NCBI RefSeq assembly: GCF_000397065.2
Contig: NZ_KE007317.1
Location: forward strand, 128,969 to 192,968
DNA: 64,000 nucleotides
Origin: Marinobacter lipolyticus SM19
GTDB taxonomy: Bacteria > Pseudomonadota > Gammaproteobacteria > Pseudomonadales > Oleiphilaceae
Direction of reading: 5' to 3'
Below, one piece after another: positions 26,879 to 36,244 of this stretch. The notes beneath the pieces were generated by a model. The model saw nothing but the letters and a program-made list of their open reading frames with translations. It had not been told where the DNA came from and searched no databases. A program made the translations under genes and the position numbers. Position 1 is the stretch's first letter, and every line of letters begins with the position of its first letter.

Positions 26879-28366
26879 TCAGTGGGCTTCGGAGGGATAC
26901 AGAAGCTGGTAATCCGTAGTGTCCACGCTACGTGTCGCCAGGCGGTAGGTGAAGGTAAAACCTGGCCAGTTGATGGTGTTACGACCGTTTTTATCCAGGT
27001 ACCACGAGGTGCAGCCGGCATTCCAGACGCTGTCTTCAAGTCCAGTCTGGACTGTGTCGGAAAATGCCTTCTGGCGCTCGGGTAACACGTCCATGGCTGA
27101 TCCCGGGTATTTCTCCAATGTATCGAGACAGCTCATGACGTAGCGGACCTGGGACTCCAACATATACACAATGGAGTTATGGGCCAGGTTTGTGTTGGGG
27201 CCGTATAGCACGAAGAGGTTCGGGAATCCGGTGACGGAAATACCTTTGTAGGCTTCGACTCCGTTGGCCCAGGCTTCGTTGAGGGTGACATTGTCTCGAC
27301 CGGTGATGGTCATCGGCGCCAGGAATTCTGACGCTGCAAAGCCGGTACCCAGAATGATCGCATCGACGTCGTGGTGTTTGCCATCAGACGTCACCACGCC
27401 TGACTCGTCTATCCGGTCTATCGAGGTGGTAATCAGATCCAGGTGGGATTGGTTAATGGCCGGATACCAGTCATTGGAAATCAGAATCCGCTTACAGCCG
27501 ATCTTGTAGTCGGGAATGATGTGCTTGAGCTTGTATGGATCGGTGACGTGCTTGCGGGCTTCCTTCCTGGCCTGGCGAGCAAACAGTTCCAGCAGTCCAC
27601 TGAAGCGTGTGAAAGCCAGTGCGCGGCTTTCGTTTTTCCAGTAGATCATGTAGCGATAGATTCGGTCCCACGCGGGGATGGACTTGAACAGGGATTGCTC
27701 CCAGGCCTTGAAGGGCCGGTCGGCCTTGGGCAATACCCACGCAGCGGAACGCTGGAACAGGCTGAGTGACTTCACCTGCTTCATGATTTCCGGCACGAAC
27801 TGGATGGCGCTTGCCCCGGTGCCGATCACAGCAACCCGCTTGTCAGTCAGATCGTAGTCATGATCCCAGCGAGCGGAGTGAAACAGCTTCCCCTTGAAAC
27901 GGTCCATACCCTGGATGTTCGGATAGGCGGGCTGGTTCAATTGCCCTGTGGCGGACACTACCACATCTGCGATGCGTTGCTGCCCATCCTGGGTGGTCAC
28001 GGTCCAGGTGTTGCTTGCATCATCAAAGGCGGCGCGTGTCACTTCCTGGTGGAACACAATGTGGCTGGCAAGACCAAACTTGTCCACGCAGTCTTCCATG
28101 TAACCCAGCAACTCCTTCTGGAGTCCGAACTTGCGGGACCAATCGTGCTTCGGCTCAAAGGAATAGGAATAGAAGTGTGACTGCACGTCGCAGGCGGCAC
28201 CCGGGTAGGTGTTGTCACGCCAGGTTCCGCCGACGTTGCCGGCTTTCTCCAGCATGGTGAAATTATCGTAACCGGCTTGTTTTAACTGGATGGCCATACA
28301 GAGACCACCGAAGCCGGTTCCGATGATTATCACCGATGGCTTTTTTGCATTCGCCTTGTTCGTCAT
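26879..28366 (-). CDS. Flavin-containing (Baeyer-Villiger-type) monooxygenase
   Basis: A 495-residue FAD/NADPH monooxygenase. It shows the N-terminal FAD motif GTGFGG, a class-B signature close to FxGxxxHxxxW (FKGKLFHSARWDH) and the NADP motif GTGASA. BVMOs insert oxygen next to ketones to give esters or lactones; alternatives are other class-B hydroxylations. I chose ATG 28366 over the adjacent GTG because AGGA lies suitably upstream. The gene ends at a terminator and is preceded by three tandem 7-base repeats. Confidence 0.82.
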   Translation of the reverse strand: MTNKANAKKPSVIIIGTGFGGLCMAIQLKQAGYDNFTMLEKAGNVGGTWRDNTYPGAACDVQSHFYSYSFEPKHDWSRKFGLQKELLGYMEDCVDKFGLASHIVFHQEVTRAAFDDASNTWTVTTQDGQQRIADVVVSATGQLNQPAYPNIQGMDRFKGKLFHSARWDHDYDLTDKRVAVIGTGASAIQFVPEIMKQVKSLSLFQRSAAWVLPKADRPFKAWEQSLFKSIPAWDRIYRYMIYWKNESRALAFTRFSGLLELFARQARKEARKHVTDPYKLKHIIPDYKIGCKRILISNDWYPAINQSHLDLITTSIDRIDESGVVTSDGKHHDVDAIILGTGFAASEFLAPMTITGRDNVTLNEAWANGVEAYKGISVTGFPNLFVLYGPNTNLAHNSIVYMLESQVRYVMSCLDTLEKYPGSAMDVLPERQKAFSDTVQTGLEDSVWNAGCTSWYLDKNGRNTINWPGFTFTYRLATRSVDTTDYQLLYPSEAH

Positions 28367-28377
28367 CACCTGAATCC

Positions 28378-28398
28378 TGTTGGCTGTTGGCTGTTGGC
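28378..28398. repeat. Three tandem TGTTGGC repeats
   Basis: Three perfect head-to-tail copies of the heptamer TGTTGGC end 11 bases upstream of the monooxygenase start, and an inverted copy (GCCAACA) occurs about 26 bases further on. They lie between the monooxygenase promoter region and the ribosome-binding site. They could be an operator array or replication slippage; nothing in the sequence settles it. Confidence 0.6.
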
Positions 28399-28477
28399 TT
28401 CGTTGTCACCAACAAGTATAAAGCGCCAACAGGGGATCAGGGATGGCTAATGTGTGCAAACCGGGTAGTCAGAACGA

Positions 28478-29446
28478 TCAATAACGGAGCAGGGCAGATC
28501 CCCAGGTGAAACCGCCACCAAAGGCTTCCAACAGGACGACTTCGTTCTTTTTGATGCGGCCATCACGAACGGCTACGTCCAGGGCGAGGGGAATGGATGC
28601 TGCCGAGGTATTACCGTGTTTGTCGACGGTGACCACCACCTGGTCCATGGACATGTTCAGTTTTCTGGCTGTCGCGGCGATGATGCGCAGGTTCGCCTGA
28701 TGGGGAACCAGCCAGTCGATATCCGACTTCTGCATCTGGTTCGCATCCAGGGTTTCATCGACAATCTTGCCGAGCGTATTAACCGCGATCTTGAAGACTT
28801 CATTGCCTTTCATGTGAACGTGCCCTTTACCGGCCCGCACCTGATCAAAGCCGTCGCCAATGCCATAGGGCACATGCAGCAGCTCTTCATACTGGCCGTC
28901 GGCATGGATATGGGTGGACAGAATGCCTGTTTCCTCGTTGGCTTCCAGGACCACGGCGCCAGCGCCGTCGCCAAAAAGGACGCAGGTACCACGGTCTTCC
29001 CAGTCCAGAATACGGGAGAACAGTTCTGCGCCCACAACCAGCGCCTTTTTGCTGCTGCCGGTCTTGATGAACTTATCAGCCACGGACAGTGCATAGACAA
29101 ACCCGCTACACACGGCCTGGATGTCGAAAGCAGGGCAGCCATGAATATCCAGTCGGGCCTGGAGGATGCACGCAGAGCTCGGAAAAATCTTGTCCGGCGT
29201 TGAGGTGGCAAAAATAATCAGGTCAATGTCATCGGGCGTGAGCCCGGCCGCTTCAATGGCGAGCCGCGATGCTTTTTCTGCGAGATCAACGGTGGTTTCT
29301 CCTTCCACCGCAATATGCCGCTGTTCAATGCCGGTACGTTCACGAATCCATTGGTCGCTGGTGTCGACGATCTTTTCCATGTCTTTGTTGGTCATGACAT
29401 TCTGGGGCAGATACGAGCCCGTGCCGACAATTCGCGCGTACGTCAT
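28478..29446 (-). CDS. 3-oxoacyl-ACP synthase III family protein (FabH-like)
   Basis: A 322-residue thiolase-fold condensing enzyme. The catalytic triad is visible: Cys in VCSGF, His in PHQANLR and Asn in KHGNTSAAS. FabH joins acetyl-CoA to malonyl-ACP to start fatty-acid synthesis. No fab genes flank it, so it may be a second FabH-type enzyme for a special acyl chain. ATG 29446 is preceded at nine bases by GAGGA; the in-frame TTG just upstream is too close to that site. Confidence 0.88.
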   Translation of the reverse strand: MTYARIVGTGSYLPQNVMTNKDMEKIVDTSDQWIRERTGIEQRHIAVEGETTVDLAEKASRLAIEAAGLTPDDIDLIIFATSTPDKIFPSSACILQARLDIHGCPAFDIQAVCSGFVYALSVADKFIKTGSSKKALVVGAELFSRILDWEDRGTCVLFGDGAGAVVLEANEETGILSTHIHADGQYEELLHVPYGIGDGFDQVRAGKGHVHMKGNEVFKIAVNTLGKIVDETLDANQMQKSDIDWLVPHQANLRIIAATARKLNMSMDQVVVTVDKHGNTSAASIPLALDVAVRDGRIKKNEVVLLEAFGGGFTWGSALLRY

Positions 29447-29627
29447 GTGCAATATTCCTCAGGGTAAACAGATCAATGCTCAGATTCTTTTAATCATCCT
29501 ATACCCTATTGATGGGCCCCAGCTATTAGCGGTTTGTCAAAGGCGAAGGCGGCAATGCACAGAGCTGGTACTCGGGCCATAATAAGCTATACCTTTAAAG
29601 AGAAATCCATGATGAGAAGGAGTGTTA

Positions 29628-30410
29628 ATGACAGACCTTCCGCTTGGCATGAAGTATTACCTGCTAATCCTCACCTCCAGCCTGATTGAAGACCTCAATG
29701 ATTATGGCGTCAGATGGGTGGCCAACGAATCCGGTGTCGCTATTCGCGATGTTGAGAAGGCGTTCTTCAGTGCCCGGGCGATCGGGAGCCGCCTGCCAGA
29801 CGAGCCGGAAGAAGCGGATCCTCGCCTGTGGCCGGATGTCATGAAAGCTATTCATACCATTCGCCGGGTGTTGGATCTGGTCGAGAAAACTACCTTTGAT
29901 GCCGTTATCGCCGAGGCTCTGGAGAGTACCTCGGAGAAGGCACGGTCCGACATCAGGCACGTCTTTGAGCAAAAACGGGCGGCGGGAGAGGTCGACTTCC
30001 GGCTTCACGGCATTCTCAATTCCAGGCCGGCAGCAGACGAACCGGACCCCGCCGTTCAGGAGTCTTTCATGCTCAAGAGGGCGCGACGCTATCAAAGCTT
30101 CATGAGCTTCGATGGCGCTAGCCTGTACCCGGAAGAGAAGGTGATACTGGAGGATGCCAGGATACTGGCACGCCATATTATGGATGGCGACAGGAATAAC
30201 CGGAGGATTGATGCCTTGTTGGTGATGGGCGCCGTACTGATAGAAACTGCCAGTGTGCGGCTGAAGCTGAATATTCCCGGGTTGATACGGGAGAGTTTCA
30301 ACCGTATGACGACCAAGGCAGCGATGGCGCTGGGGGCCATCGTATACTGGGATGAATACCAGAGTTTCAAGGCCTCATTGGGGCTGGAGCGCCTGGAATC
30401 GGATTTGTAG
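29628..30410 (+). CDS. Hypothetical protein, 260 residues
   Basis: A soluble, mostly helical protein that I do not recognise. Regularly spaced charged and hydrophobic residues fill its length; a short hydrophobic stretch near 195-210 (ALLVMGAVLIETASV) is too weak for a sure membrane helix. The ATG at 29628 has AGAAGGAG five bases upstream, a strong ribosome-binding site, so it is very probably translated. It stands alone, divergent from the FabH homologue and followed by a ydcH-like gene. Confidence 0.65.
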   Translation: MTDLPLGMKYYLLILTSSLIEDLNDYGVRWVANESGVAIRDVEKAFFSARAIGSRLPDEPEEADPRLWPDVMKAIHTIRRVLDLVEKTTFDAVIAEALESTSEKARSDIRHVFEQKRAAGEVDFRLHGILNSRPAADEPDPAVQESFMLKRARRYQSFMSFDGASLYPEEKVILEDARILARHIMDGDRNNRRIDALLVMGAVLIETASVRLKLNIPGLIRESFNRMTTKAAMALGAIVYWDEYQSFKASLGLERLESDL

Positions 30411-30503
30411 GGCGATGGATTTGAATCTTCTGAGGCTATTCACAAATCCTGAGTAAGAATGGCATCCTGATTAAACACGCTGCGAGAAAAAGGAGATGAG
30501 GTA

Positions 30504-30758
30504 ATGGGCATTTCGAACCACGAGCTTCACAACGAATTTCCCCAATTTGGAGATCTGATTGACGAGTTGAACAAGAATGACCCGAAATTCCAGGAACATT
30601 TCAAAAGGTATACAGCACTGGACCAGGAAATCGAAGGGCTGGAGCTCAGGGATTCACCGATAGGTGACGACAAGCTGCACCGGATGAAGCAGCAGCGACT
30701 GGAACTGAAGGATGACCTGTACCAAACACTCGTGAAGAAATCCAACGGCAAGGGGTAG
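30504..30758 (+). CDS. YdcH-family (DUF465) small protein
   Basis: An 84-residue, highly charged helical protein of the YdcH/DUF465 family. The N-terminal half (LHNEFPQFGDLIDELN, FQEHFKRYTALDQEIE) and the following LHRMKQQRLELKDDL segment match the family well. Function is unknown. It has a clear AAGGAGATGAGG ribosome-binding region upstream. Confidence 0.85.
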   Translation: MGISNHELHNEFPQFGDLIDELNKNDPKFQEHFKRYTALDQEIEGLELRDSPIGDDKLHRMKQQRLELKDDLYQTLVKKSNGKG

Positions 30759-30905
30759 GTATAAACAGGTAGTTCTTCTGGCTCGGGAGCCAGGTGGCGT
30801 AGTGGTTTCCAAGTATGGGGCCGGAAAGACTTTTTTCATAGAATAGGCAACTAACAAACCGGTTTTGATCTGCTACTTGTTGTTACCTATGAATGGAAGG
30901 TTACT

Positions 30906-31058
30906 ATGAAAAAAGCTGCATCACTGTACAAAGGGTGGAGGATGAAACGTAATTTTCTCCACCTCGTTCATACCACTGAGCCTCGCCTTCTTATAGATGC
31001 TGGCTATTCCCCGGAAGTTGTTGAACAGCGCTTGAAAACGCCGTTCTGGAAGTTCTGA
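30906..31058 (+). CDS. Small basic hypothetical protein, 50 residues
   Basis: A 50-codon frame with a strong GGAAGG ribosome-binding site five bases before its ATG. The peptide is Lys/Arg-rich at the N-terminus (KGWRMKRNFL) and ends in KTPFWKF. Small basic proteins of this kind are common and often unannotated; it may be remotely DUF1127-like, but I cannot confirm a family. It ends 18 bases before the convergent LysR gene. Confidence 0.5.
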   Translation: MKKAASLYKGWRMKRNFLHLVHTTEPRLLIDAGYSPEVVEQRLKTPFWKF

Positions 31059-31076
31059 GCCACCCATTAAAACTGG

Positions 31077-31967
31077 CTATCTGAAAGCGGTCTTTAGAAA
31101 CTCGGTAAAGAGCCGTGCCCGCTTTGGGAGATATTTACGGTCTGAATAGACCGCATAGATTGACCGGGGAATTGGATGGGCGTCCAGGTGCAATTCCTGA
31201 AGTTCTCCCCGTACCAACTCCTGTTGAACATAAGTCCTTGGCAACAGCGCAATGCCCAGACCTGCCTTTGCGGCGTCTGCCAGGACCAGTGAATTATCCG
31301 CAGTGACCGGACCGGAAACCGTTACCGAGAGCGGCACGATGTCACCCGCTGAGGGTGAAAATTCCCAATGGTTGGCGTCGGAACTCAGACTGTAGATCAG
31401 ACATTGATGCTGACCAAGCGACCCGACCGTTTCGGGAGTGCCGGCACGGTTCAGGTAGCTGGGGGAGGCAACCAGAATTCGCTCAAGTGAGCCAAGCCGA
31501 ACGGCAATCAGGGAGGAATCTTCCGGAGCCTCAATGCCCCGAATAGCCAGGTCGACCCCGGATCCCACCGGATCCGTGATCTGGTCACTCATCTGCATCC
31601 GAATGGCGATCTGTGGATGTTCGTTCTGGAACTGGAAAACGAGCGGTGCCAGCACTTTCATGGTCAGGGAGACGGGGCTGGCAATCACCAGCTGGCCGGT
31701 GAGCTCCCCGGTATTCGCTACAGAATCCAGCAAGTGCTCGGTCTGTTCGGTAATGGATCGGCAATACTCATAGAACCGGTGCCCCTCGTCGGTGAAGCTG
31801 ATCGTACGGGTATTGCGAAGAATCAGCTTGGCGCCGGTCCAGGACTCCAGGAATTTGACATACTTTGAGATCACGGCATTCGAGCAACGGAATTCGTCTG
31901 CTACTGCCGTGAAAGATCCCAGTTCATAGATTCGTTTGAAGTACTCGACACCCTTGAGGCGGTCCAT
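31077..31967 (-). CDS. LysR-family transcriptional regulator
   Basis: A 296-residue regulator: winged helix-turn-helix at residues 1-62 (LKGVEYFKRIYELGSFTAVADEF) and a periplasmic-binding-like effector domain to the C-terminus. It follows a truncated nitroreductase by 36 bases on the same strand. The likely target is the divergent EamA transporter or the lost nitroreductase operon; the sequence does not decide. Confidence 0.88.
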   Translation of the reverse strand: MDRLKGVEYFKRIYELGSFTAVADEFRCSNAVISKYVKFLESWTGAKLILRNTRTISFTDEGHRFYEYCRSITEQTEHLLDSVANTGELTGQLVIASPVSLTMKVLAPLVFQFQNEHPQIAIRMQMSDQITDPVGSGVDLAIRGIEAPEDSSLIAVRLGSLERILVASPSYLNRAGTPETVGSLGQHQCLIYSLSSDANHWEFSPSAGDIVPLSVTVSGPVTADNSLVLADAAKAGLGIALLPRTYVQQELVRGELQELHLDAHPIPRSIYAVYSDRKYLPKRARLFTEFLKTAFR

Positions 31968-32003
31968 GCCCAGACTCCATGCTGATGATTGGAGGATGGC
32001 CGA

Positions 32004-32315
32004 TTATACAGGGGTTGGATGTTCGGCGGTCAGTTGTATGAACTGATCGACCAACGGATCATTCAGATTTGTCATGGTTGCAAACACCAACAGGTGTGAG
32101 CATTCCGTGACCTGGGGTTGCGGGGCCGCTTCTTCACGGATTTGGGCAAGCAGCGATCGGTCGGATATCACCTTCACCACATAAGGCTGCAGACCATAGG
32201 ATGAGGGCGCCAGGTGGGTTGCCTCCAGGATGCGATCGAGTTGCGATTCAGGAATTCGTTGACCACTCATTCGTTTCGCGGCGTAGCGCCAATGCAAAGC
32301 CTTTAGAAAGTCCAT
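32004..32315 (-). pseudogene. Truncated nitroreductase-family gene
   Basis: A 103-residue frame with the N-terminal half of a nitroreductase (RYAAKRMSGQRIPESQLDRILEA, LAPSSYGLQPYVVKV), which binds FMN in complete enzymes. Family members are usually near 200 residues; the C-terminal half is missing and the LysR gene begins 36 bases later. A good ribosome-binding site (GAAAGGAGAACATC) precedes the ATG, so the fragment may still be translated. Probably a deletion remnant. Confidence 0.7.
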
Positions 32316-32478
32316 GATGTTCTCCTTTCGTTCGCTGGGTAATTGTTCCCGGTAATGATCTCCTGAACGGAAGGTGCCGATCGACCTCCGGATCGGGAAA
32401 TGAGTTTTCACGAAATGGGGGCTGATTGACGGTATCGGTTCATGGATCATGGCGGACTTCTGTTGGGGAGAACATCGT

Positions 32479-33429
32479 ATGAAATCCGAAGCCGTGATCG
32501 AAAGTTTCCGACCGGACGCCGTATCCGTGCTCCTGCTCCTCGGAGTAGGGGTGTTGATTGCGCTCATGCTGCCACTGTCCAAAATCGCAATGAGCCTGGG
32601 GATGACGCCGCTGGCCTATGCCTTCTGGCAGGCTTTTGGCGGTGGTTTGATCCTGTTTGTTTGCCAGGGGAAAGGGAGAGCTATTGGATGGCGAGGCAGT
32701 GTGGCGCGATATTTTGGGTTCAGTGCACTGACCGCCATTGCCTTACCCAATGTGCTTGCCTTTGTCGTGGTTGCGCAGATAGGCTCGGGGCTGACGGCAA
32801 CATTGTACGCCTTGCCTTCATTGGCAACCTACGCCATCGCGCTGACACTTCGCATGGAGACCCTGAGCCTGGGCAGGGCCATGGGTCTGTTGATGGGGAT
32901 ATCCGGCTGTGTCTGGATACTGTCTCCCAGTCCCACCGGTATCAGTGGAGAGACCGCTCCATGGCTGATGTTGGGTCTGCTGATCCCGTTGTCACTGGCC
33001 ATCGGTAATATCTACCGCACGACGCACTGGCCCAGAGGCGCCACTGCGGAACAGCTGGCCCCGGGCATGCTTCTGGGCGGCGCCATCCTGATACTTGTTG
33101 TCATCCTGATTCGGGGAGAGGCTGCTACGCTGTTGGTTGGTCATCCGACGTTATGGGGCATCCTGATCATTCAGTCGATGGTGACGGCGGTAGGGTATCG
33201 AGGATTCTTTCAATTACAGAAACGCTCGTCACCTACCTTTCTGAGTCAGCTCGGGTTTGTGATCACACCGGCAGGTTTACTGTTCGGGATTCTGTTTTTC
33301 AAAGAATCCTTTGGCTGGACCGTTTGGGGTGGTGTGGCATTGCTAATGGTCGGGGTCGTGTTGGCGAACAAGCCGGTAAAAAGCCGTGCCATTACACCGT
33401 GTATTAACGGGAATCGAATGGCAGAATAA
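32479..33429 (+). CDS. EamA/DMT-family transporter
   Basis: A 316-residue membrane protein with about ten transmembrane helices in two homologous halves, as in the EamA drug/metabolite superfamily. Such proteins export amino acids or small metabolites. The ATG at 32479 has GGGGAG eight bases upstream. It is divergent from the truncated nitroreductase. Confidence 0.85.
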   Translation: MKSEAVIESFRPDAVSVLLLLGVGVLIALMLPLSKIAMSLGMTPLAYAFWQAFGGGLILFVCQGKGRAIGWRGSVARYFGFSALTAIALPNVLAFVVVAQIGSGLTATLYALPSLATYAIALTLRMETLSLGRAMGLLMGISGCVWILSPSPTGISGETAPWLMLGLLIPLSLAIGNIYRTTHWPRGATAEQLAPGMLLGGAILILVVILIRGEAATLLVGHPTLWGILIIQSMVTAVGYRGFFQLQKRSSPTFLSQLGFVITPAGLLFGILFFKESFGWTVWGGVALLMVGVVLANKPVKSRAITPCINGNRMAE

Positions 33430-33479
33430 GCCGGTGTCAGCTACATCTCGTTCCTATCCCGCGGGCCCGGAGGTTTGCT

Positions 33480-34409
33480 TTGCCCATGAACGGCCAGATT
33501 ACAAGTGATCCGCTCTCAGTGCTTGAGCACCTCGCAACCGCACGAAATACTGGTTCCTGTGCATTGGTGGTTCTGGTATCGGTGGAAGGGCCGGCTTCGC
33601 GATCTCCCGGGACCCTCATGGCGGTCAGGGATAACGGAGAGTATGTCGGATCCCTGTCGAATGGCTGTCTGGAGTCAGATGTTGTGTCCCAGGCACTGGA
33701 AACCATGGCAACTCACCAGGTGAGACGTATCCGTTATGGTGCCGGGAGTGATTATCTGGATATCCAGCTGCCTTGTGGTGGTGCGGTTGATCTAATGATA
33801 ATTCCGGATCCTTCGCCAACCTGGTTGGATAGGGCCATGACCTGCCTTCACAACCGGAAACGTTGGGACCTTGATCTGCGGGATCTTCTGCCTGAAAAGC
33901 TGGCGCTCGCCGAACCTTACCCACGGATTCAATATCAGCCGCGGCTTCAACTGGCAATTTGCGGTCGGGGTACCGAACCCATGGCCCTTGCTCACCTGGC
34001 TCAAAGCTCAGGCTTTGGCGTGAAGGTGTATCTGCCAGGATCGGAGGAGGTGGCACGGTTGGCCGCTCAAGGGATTGCCGCTGAAATTATCAGCCCCACG
34101 GCATTTGACGGAGCATCGCTGGATAACAGAACCGCGTTTGTTGCGATGTTTCACGATCACGACTATGAGATTCCGATTCTGGCTAAGGCGTTGGCGAGCA
34201 ATGCCTTCTACATCGGCGCCATGGGCAGTCATCGCACCCACGAAGCCAGATTGGCAGCGTTACGGAATCTGGGGCACAACACCGCCGAACTGAATCGCAT
34301 CCACGGACCCATAGGCCTGGTTGGCCCGATGAAGGATCCGCAACGCCTGGCAATTTCGGTGTTGGCCGAGATACTGGGCGAGGAAAGTCCGCAGATACAA
34401 ACGGTGTAG
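33480..34409 (+). CDS. XdhC/CoxI-family protein
   Basis: A 309-residue protein of the XdhC family, which inserts or sulfurates molybdenum cofactor in xanthine dehydrogenase-type enzymes. The N-terminal domain has RSPGTLMAV and SNGCLESDV; the C-terminal Rossmann domain shows GRGTEPMALAHLA and YIGAMGSHRTH. TTG 33480 has GGAGG six bases upstream and is the likelier start; ATG 33486 is two codons later. No molybdenum hydroxylase gene is adjacent. Confidence 0.85.
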   Translation: MPMNGQITSDPLSVLEHLATARNTGSCALVVLVSVEGPASRSPGTLMAVRDNGEYVGSLSNGCLESDVVSQALETMATHQVRRIRYGAGSDYLDIQLPCGGAVDLMIIPDPSPTWLDRAMTCLHNRKRWDLDLRDLLPEKLALAEPYPRIQYQPRLQLAICGRGTEPMALAHLAQSSGFGVKVYLPGSEEVARLAAQGIAAEIISPTAFDGASLDNRTAFVAMFHDHDYEIPILAKALASNAFYIGAMGSHRTHEARLAALRNLGHNTAELNRIHGPIGLVGPMKDPQRLAISVLAEILGEESPQIQTV

Positions 34410-34424
34410 CCAGTTAGGACAGTC

Positions 34425-34457
34425 GGGACGGATCAGGAGGAAGTCATGATCCGCCCC
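34425..34457. terminator. Inverted repeat between convergent genes
   Basis: An 11-base stem with one mismatch, GGGACGGATCA and TGATCCGCCCC, with an 11-base loop, lies between the ends of the XdhC and aldehyde dehydrogenase genes. It is placed and oriented as a bidirectional terminator would be, although a long T-run is missing. Confidence 0.45.
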
Positions 34458-34480
34458 GTTATTTGCGGAGGTGGTAATCG

Positions 34481-36064
34481 TCAGAAGTACATTTTACGGA
34501 TCATCGCTGGCATGACACGCAAGCTTGCCCGTACAAAGTCGACCGGCGAACGAGGGGCCACCAGATGTAACGCGTTGTGAATGGCGTTGTTGCTCGCCTC
34601 ATCCTGCGGGTACCACCAGAGATTGCGTTTGGCTTTCAGCCAGTCCCAGTTAACCACTTTGGAATGGGTCATCTCCAGCAGCCCCTCCGGGCCGTGGGTA
34701 CGACCAATTCCGGACTCTCCGGGACCGCCCCAGGGCAGGTCGGACATTCCGTGGGTGTACAGGTGATCATTGATTGCCACCACGCCACCGTTAATGCGAT
34801 CAGCCAGTTTCTTGCCACGCTTGGTGTTCCGTGTCCAGATGGAAGCAGTCAGTGCCATGGTGCAGTCATTGGCCAGGGCTACCGCTTCGTCCTCAGTCTT
34901 GAATGACATCACAGGTATTACTGGCCCAAAGGTTTCCTCTCGCAGCAGGGCCATGTCGTGATGCACATCGGTTACCAGGGTTGCAGGATGGAATTCGCCG
35001 TCCTGATCACTGATAGCTTGTGACTGGGCGACTATTTTTGCCCCATCCCTGACTGCGTCGGCCAACTGCCCTTCAACGAACTGTCGTTGTTTGGCGGTGG
35101 TCATCGAACCAATGTCCACGGAACACTTGTCATCGGGAACACCGTGGCGTAGCGCCTTTGTTTTCTCCGCCATCAGCTCCACAAACCGGTGATACACAGA
35201 CTCATGAACATAGACGCGCTCAACCCCACCGCAGGATTGACCGGCGTTCTGATAGCCCGCCCAGGCGGCGCCATTGGCGGCCCGTTCCAGATCAGCATCC
35301 TCCAGAACAATCATCGGATCCTTTCCACCGAGTTCCAGTGACACCGGGGTCAACGTGGTCGCGGCCTGGGCCATGATCTGTTTGCCGGTGGGTACCGAGC
35401 CGGTGAAAAACAGCTTGTCGATACCGTTTTCAAACATTGCGCTGGACACCTGTCCGCCGGAGCCGACGATATGGTGGAACAGGCCGTCCGGCAATTCAGC
35501 GGCGGCCACGATATCCTCGATGGCCTTACCAACCAGCGGTGTTGCGGCAGCCACTTTCAGGATAATGGCATTACCGGCCATCAGACCCATGACCACTTCG
35601 CCGAAAGGAATGGACAATGGATAGTTCCAGGGGCTGACAATGCCAACCACACCCAGTGGGTCATGACGGATTTCAGAACGTTTGCCGATCCACAGAAGGC
35701 TGGAGGGTCCCCGATATTCGGGCTTCAGAACACTTGCCGCGTTCTTGCCATACCAGTCACAGGCCATCAGGCAGGGCAACACCTCGGTCGCCAGGGCGTC
35801 CATACGTGTCTTGCCATTACTTTCACTGACGATGCGGGCCAGCTCATCGGCATTGTCACGGATGTAGTTGCCCATTTTCTTCATGTGCTGGCGGCGCTCG
35901 GCAAACGACTTTTCCGCCCATAAGGCCTGAGCCTTCCTTGCCTGACTGAACATTTCAGGAATCTGGTGAGATGGCGTGTAGGGCAGGGAGCCCAACGTCT
36001 GGCCGTTGGCCGGATTCGTGGCCGTCAGTTCAAGTGTGGGGATGTCTTGTTTAACCATTTCCAT
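34481..36064 (-). CDS. Aldehyde dehydrogenase family protein
   Basis: A 527-residue NAD(P)-dependent aldehyde dehydrogenase. Catalytic residues: Cys278 in GQSCGG and Glu244 in LELGGKD, with Lys170 in the cofactor site. The C-terminal 40 residues are longer and more hydrophobic than in soluble ALDHs, suggesting membrane association, as in some long-chain fatty aldehyde enzymes. AGGAGG is nine bases upstream of the ATG. A direct-repeat operator shared with the AlkB operon precedes it, which points to oxidation of alkane-derived aldehydes. Confidence 0.88.
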   Translation of the reverse strand: MEMVKQDIPTLELTATNPANGQTLGSLPYTPSHQIPEMFSQARKAQALWAEKSFAERRQHMKKMGNYIRDNADELARIVSESNGKTRMDALATEVLPCLMACDWYGKNAASVLKPEYRGPSSLLWIGKRSEIRHDPLGVVGIVSPWNYPLSIPFGEVVMGLMAGNAIILKVAAATPLVGKAIEDIVAAAELPDGLFHHIVGSGGQVSSAMFENGIDKLFFTGSVPTGKQIMAQAATTLTPVSLELGGKDPMIVLEDADLERAANGAAWAGYQNAGQSCGGVERVYVHESVYHRFVELMAEKTKALRHGVPDDKCSVDIGSMTTAKQRQFVEGQLADAVRDGAKIVAQSQAISDQDGEFHPATLVTDVHHDMALLREETFGPVIPVMSFKTEDEAVALANDCTMALTASIWTRNTKRGKKLADRINGGVVAINDHLYTHGMSDLPWGGPGESGIGRTHGPEGLLEMTHSKVVNWDWLKAKRNLWWYPQDEASNNAIHNALHLVAPRSPVDFVRASLRVMPAMIRKMYF

Positions 36065-36170
36065 TTCTGGAATCCTCCTTTGGGGGGATAAAGCTCATGG
36101 CGCTCGCCAATTGTTGGACTTTTGATGACTCGTGGTCTTGAAAAGTGGCTGACCAAACTGGTCCCAGAGT

Positions 36171-36235
36171 ATGGTATCGACTCTATGACGGCGGAGTTGG
36201 GTTATTTAATGACAGTTTAGGGTTATAAAATGACA
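36171..36235 (-). promoter_or_regulatory. Direct-repeat operator and -10 before the ALDH gene
   Basis: Two half-sites, GGGTTATTTAATGACA (36199-36214) and GGGTTATAAAATGACA (36220-36235), start 21 bases apart. On the reverse strand a TACCAT -10-like hexamer (36176-36171) follows after 22 bases. The same architecture and distance occur before the AlkB operon. The neighbouring AraC-type regulator is the obvious candidate to bind it. Confidence 0.62.
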
Positions 36236-36244
36236 GAGGCGCGT

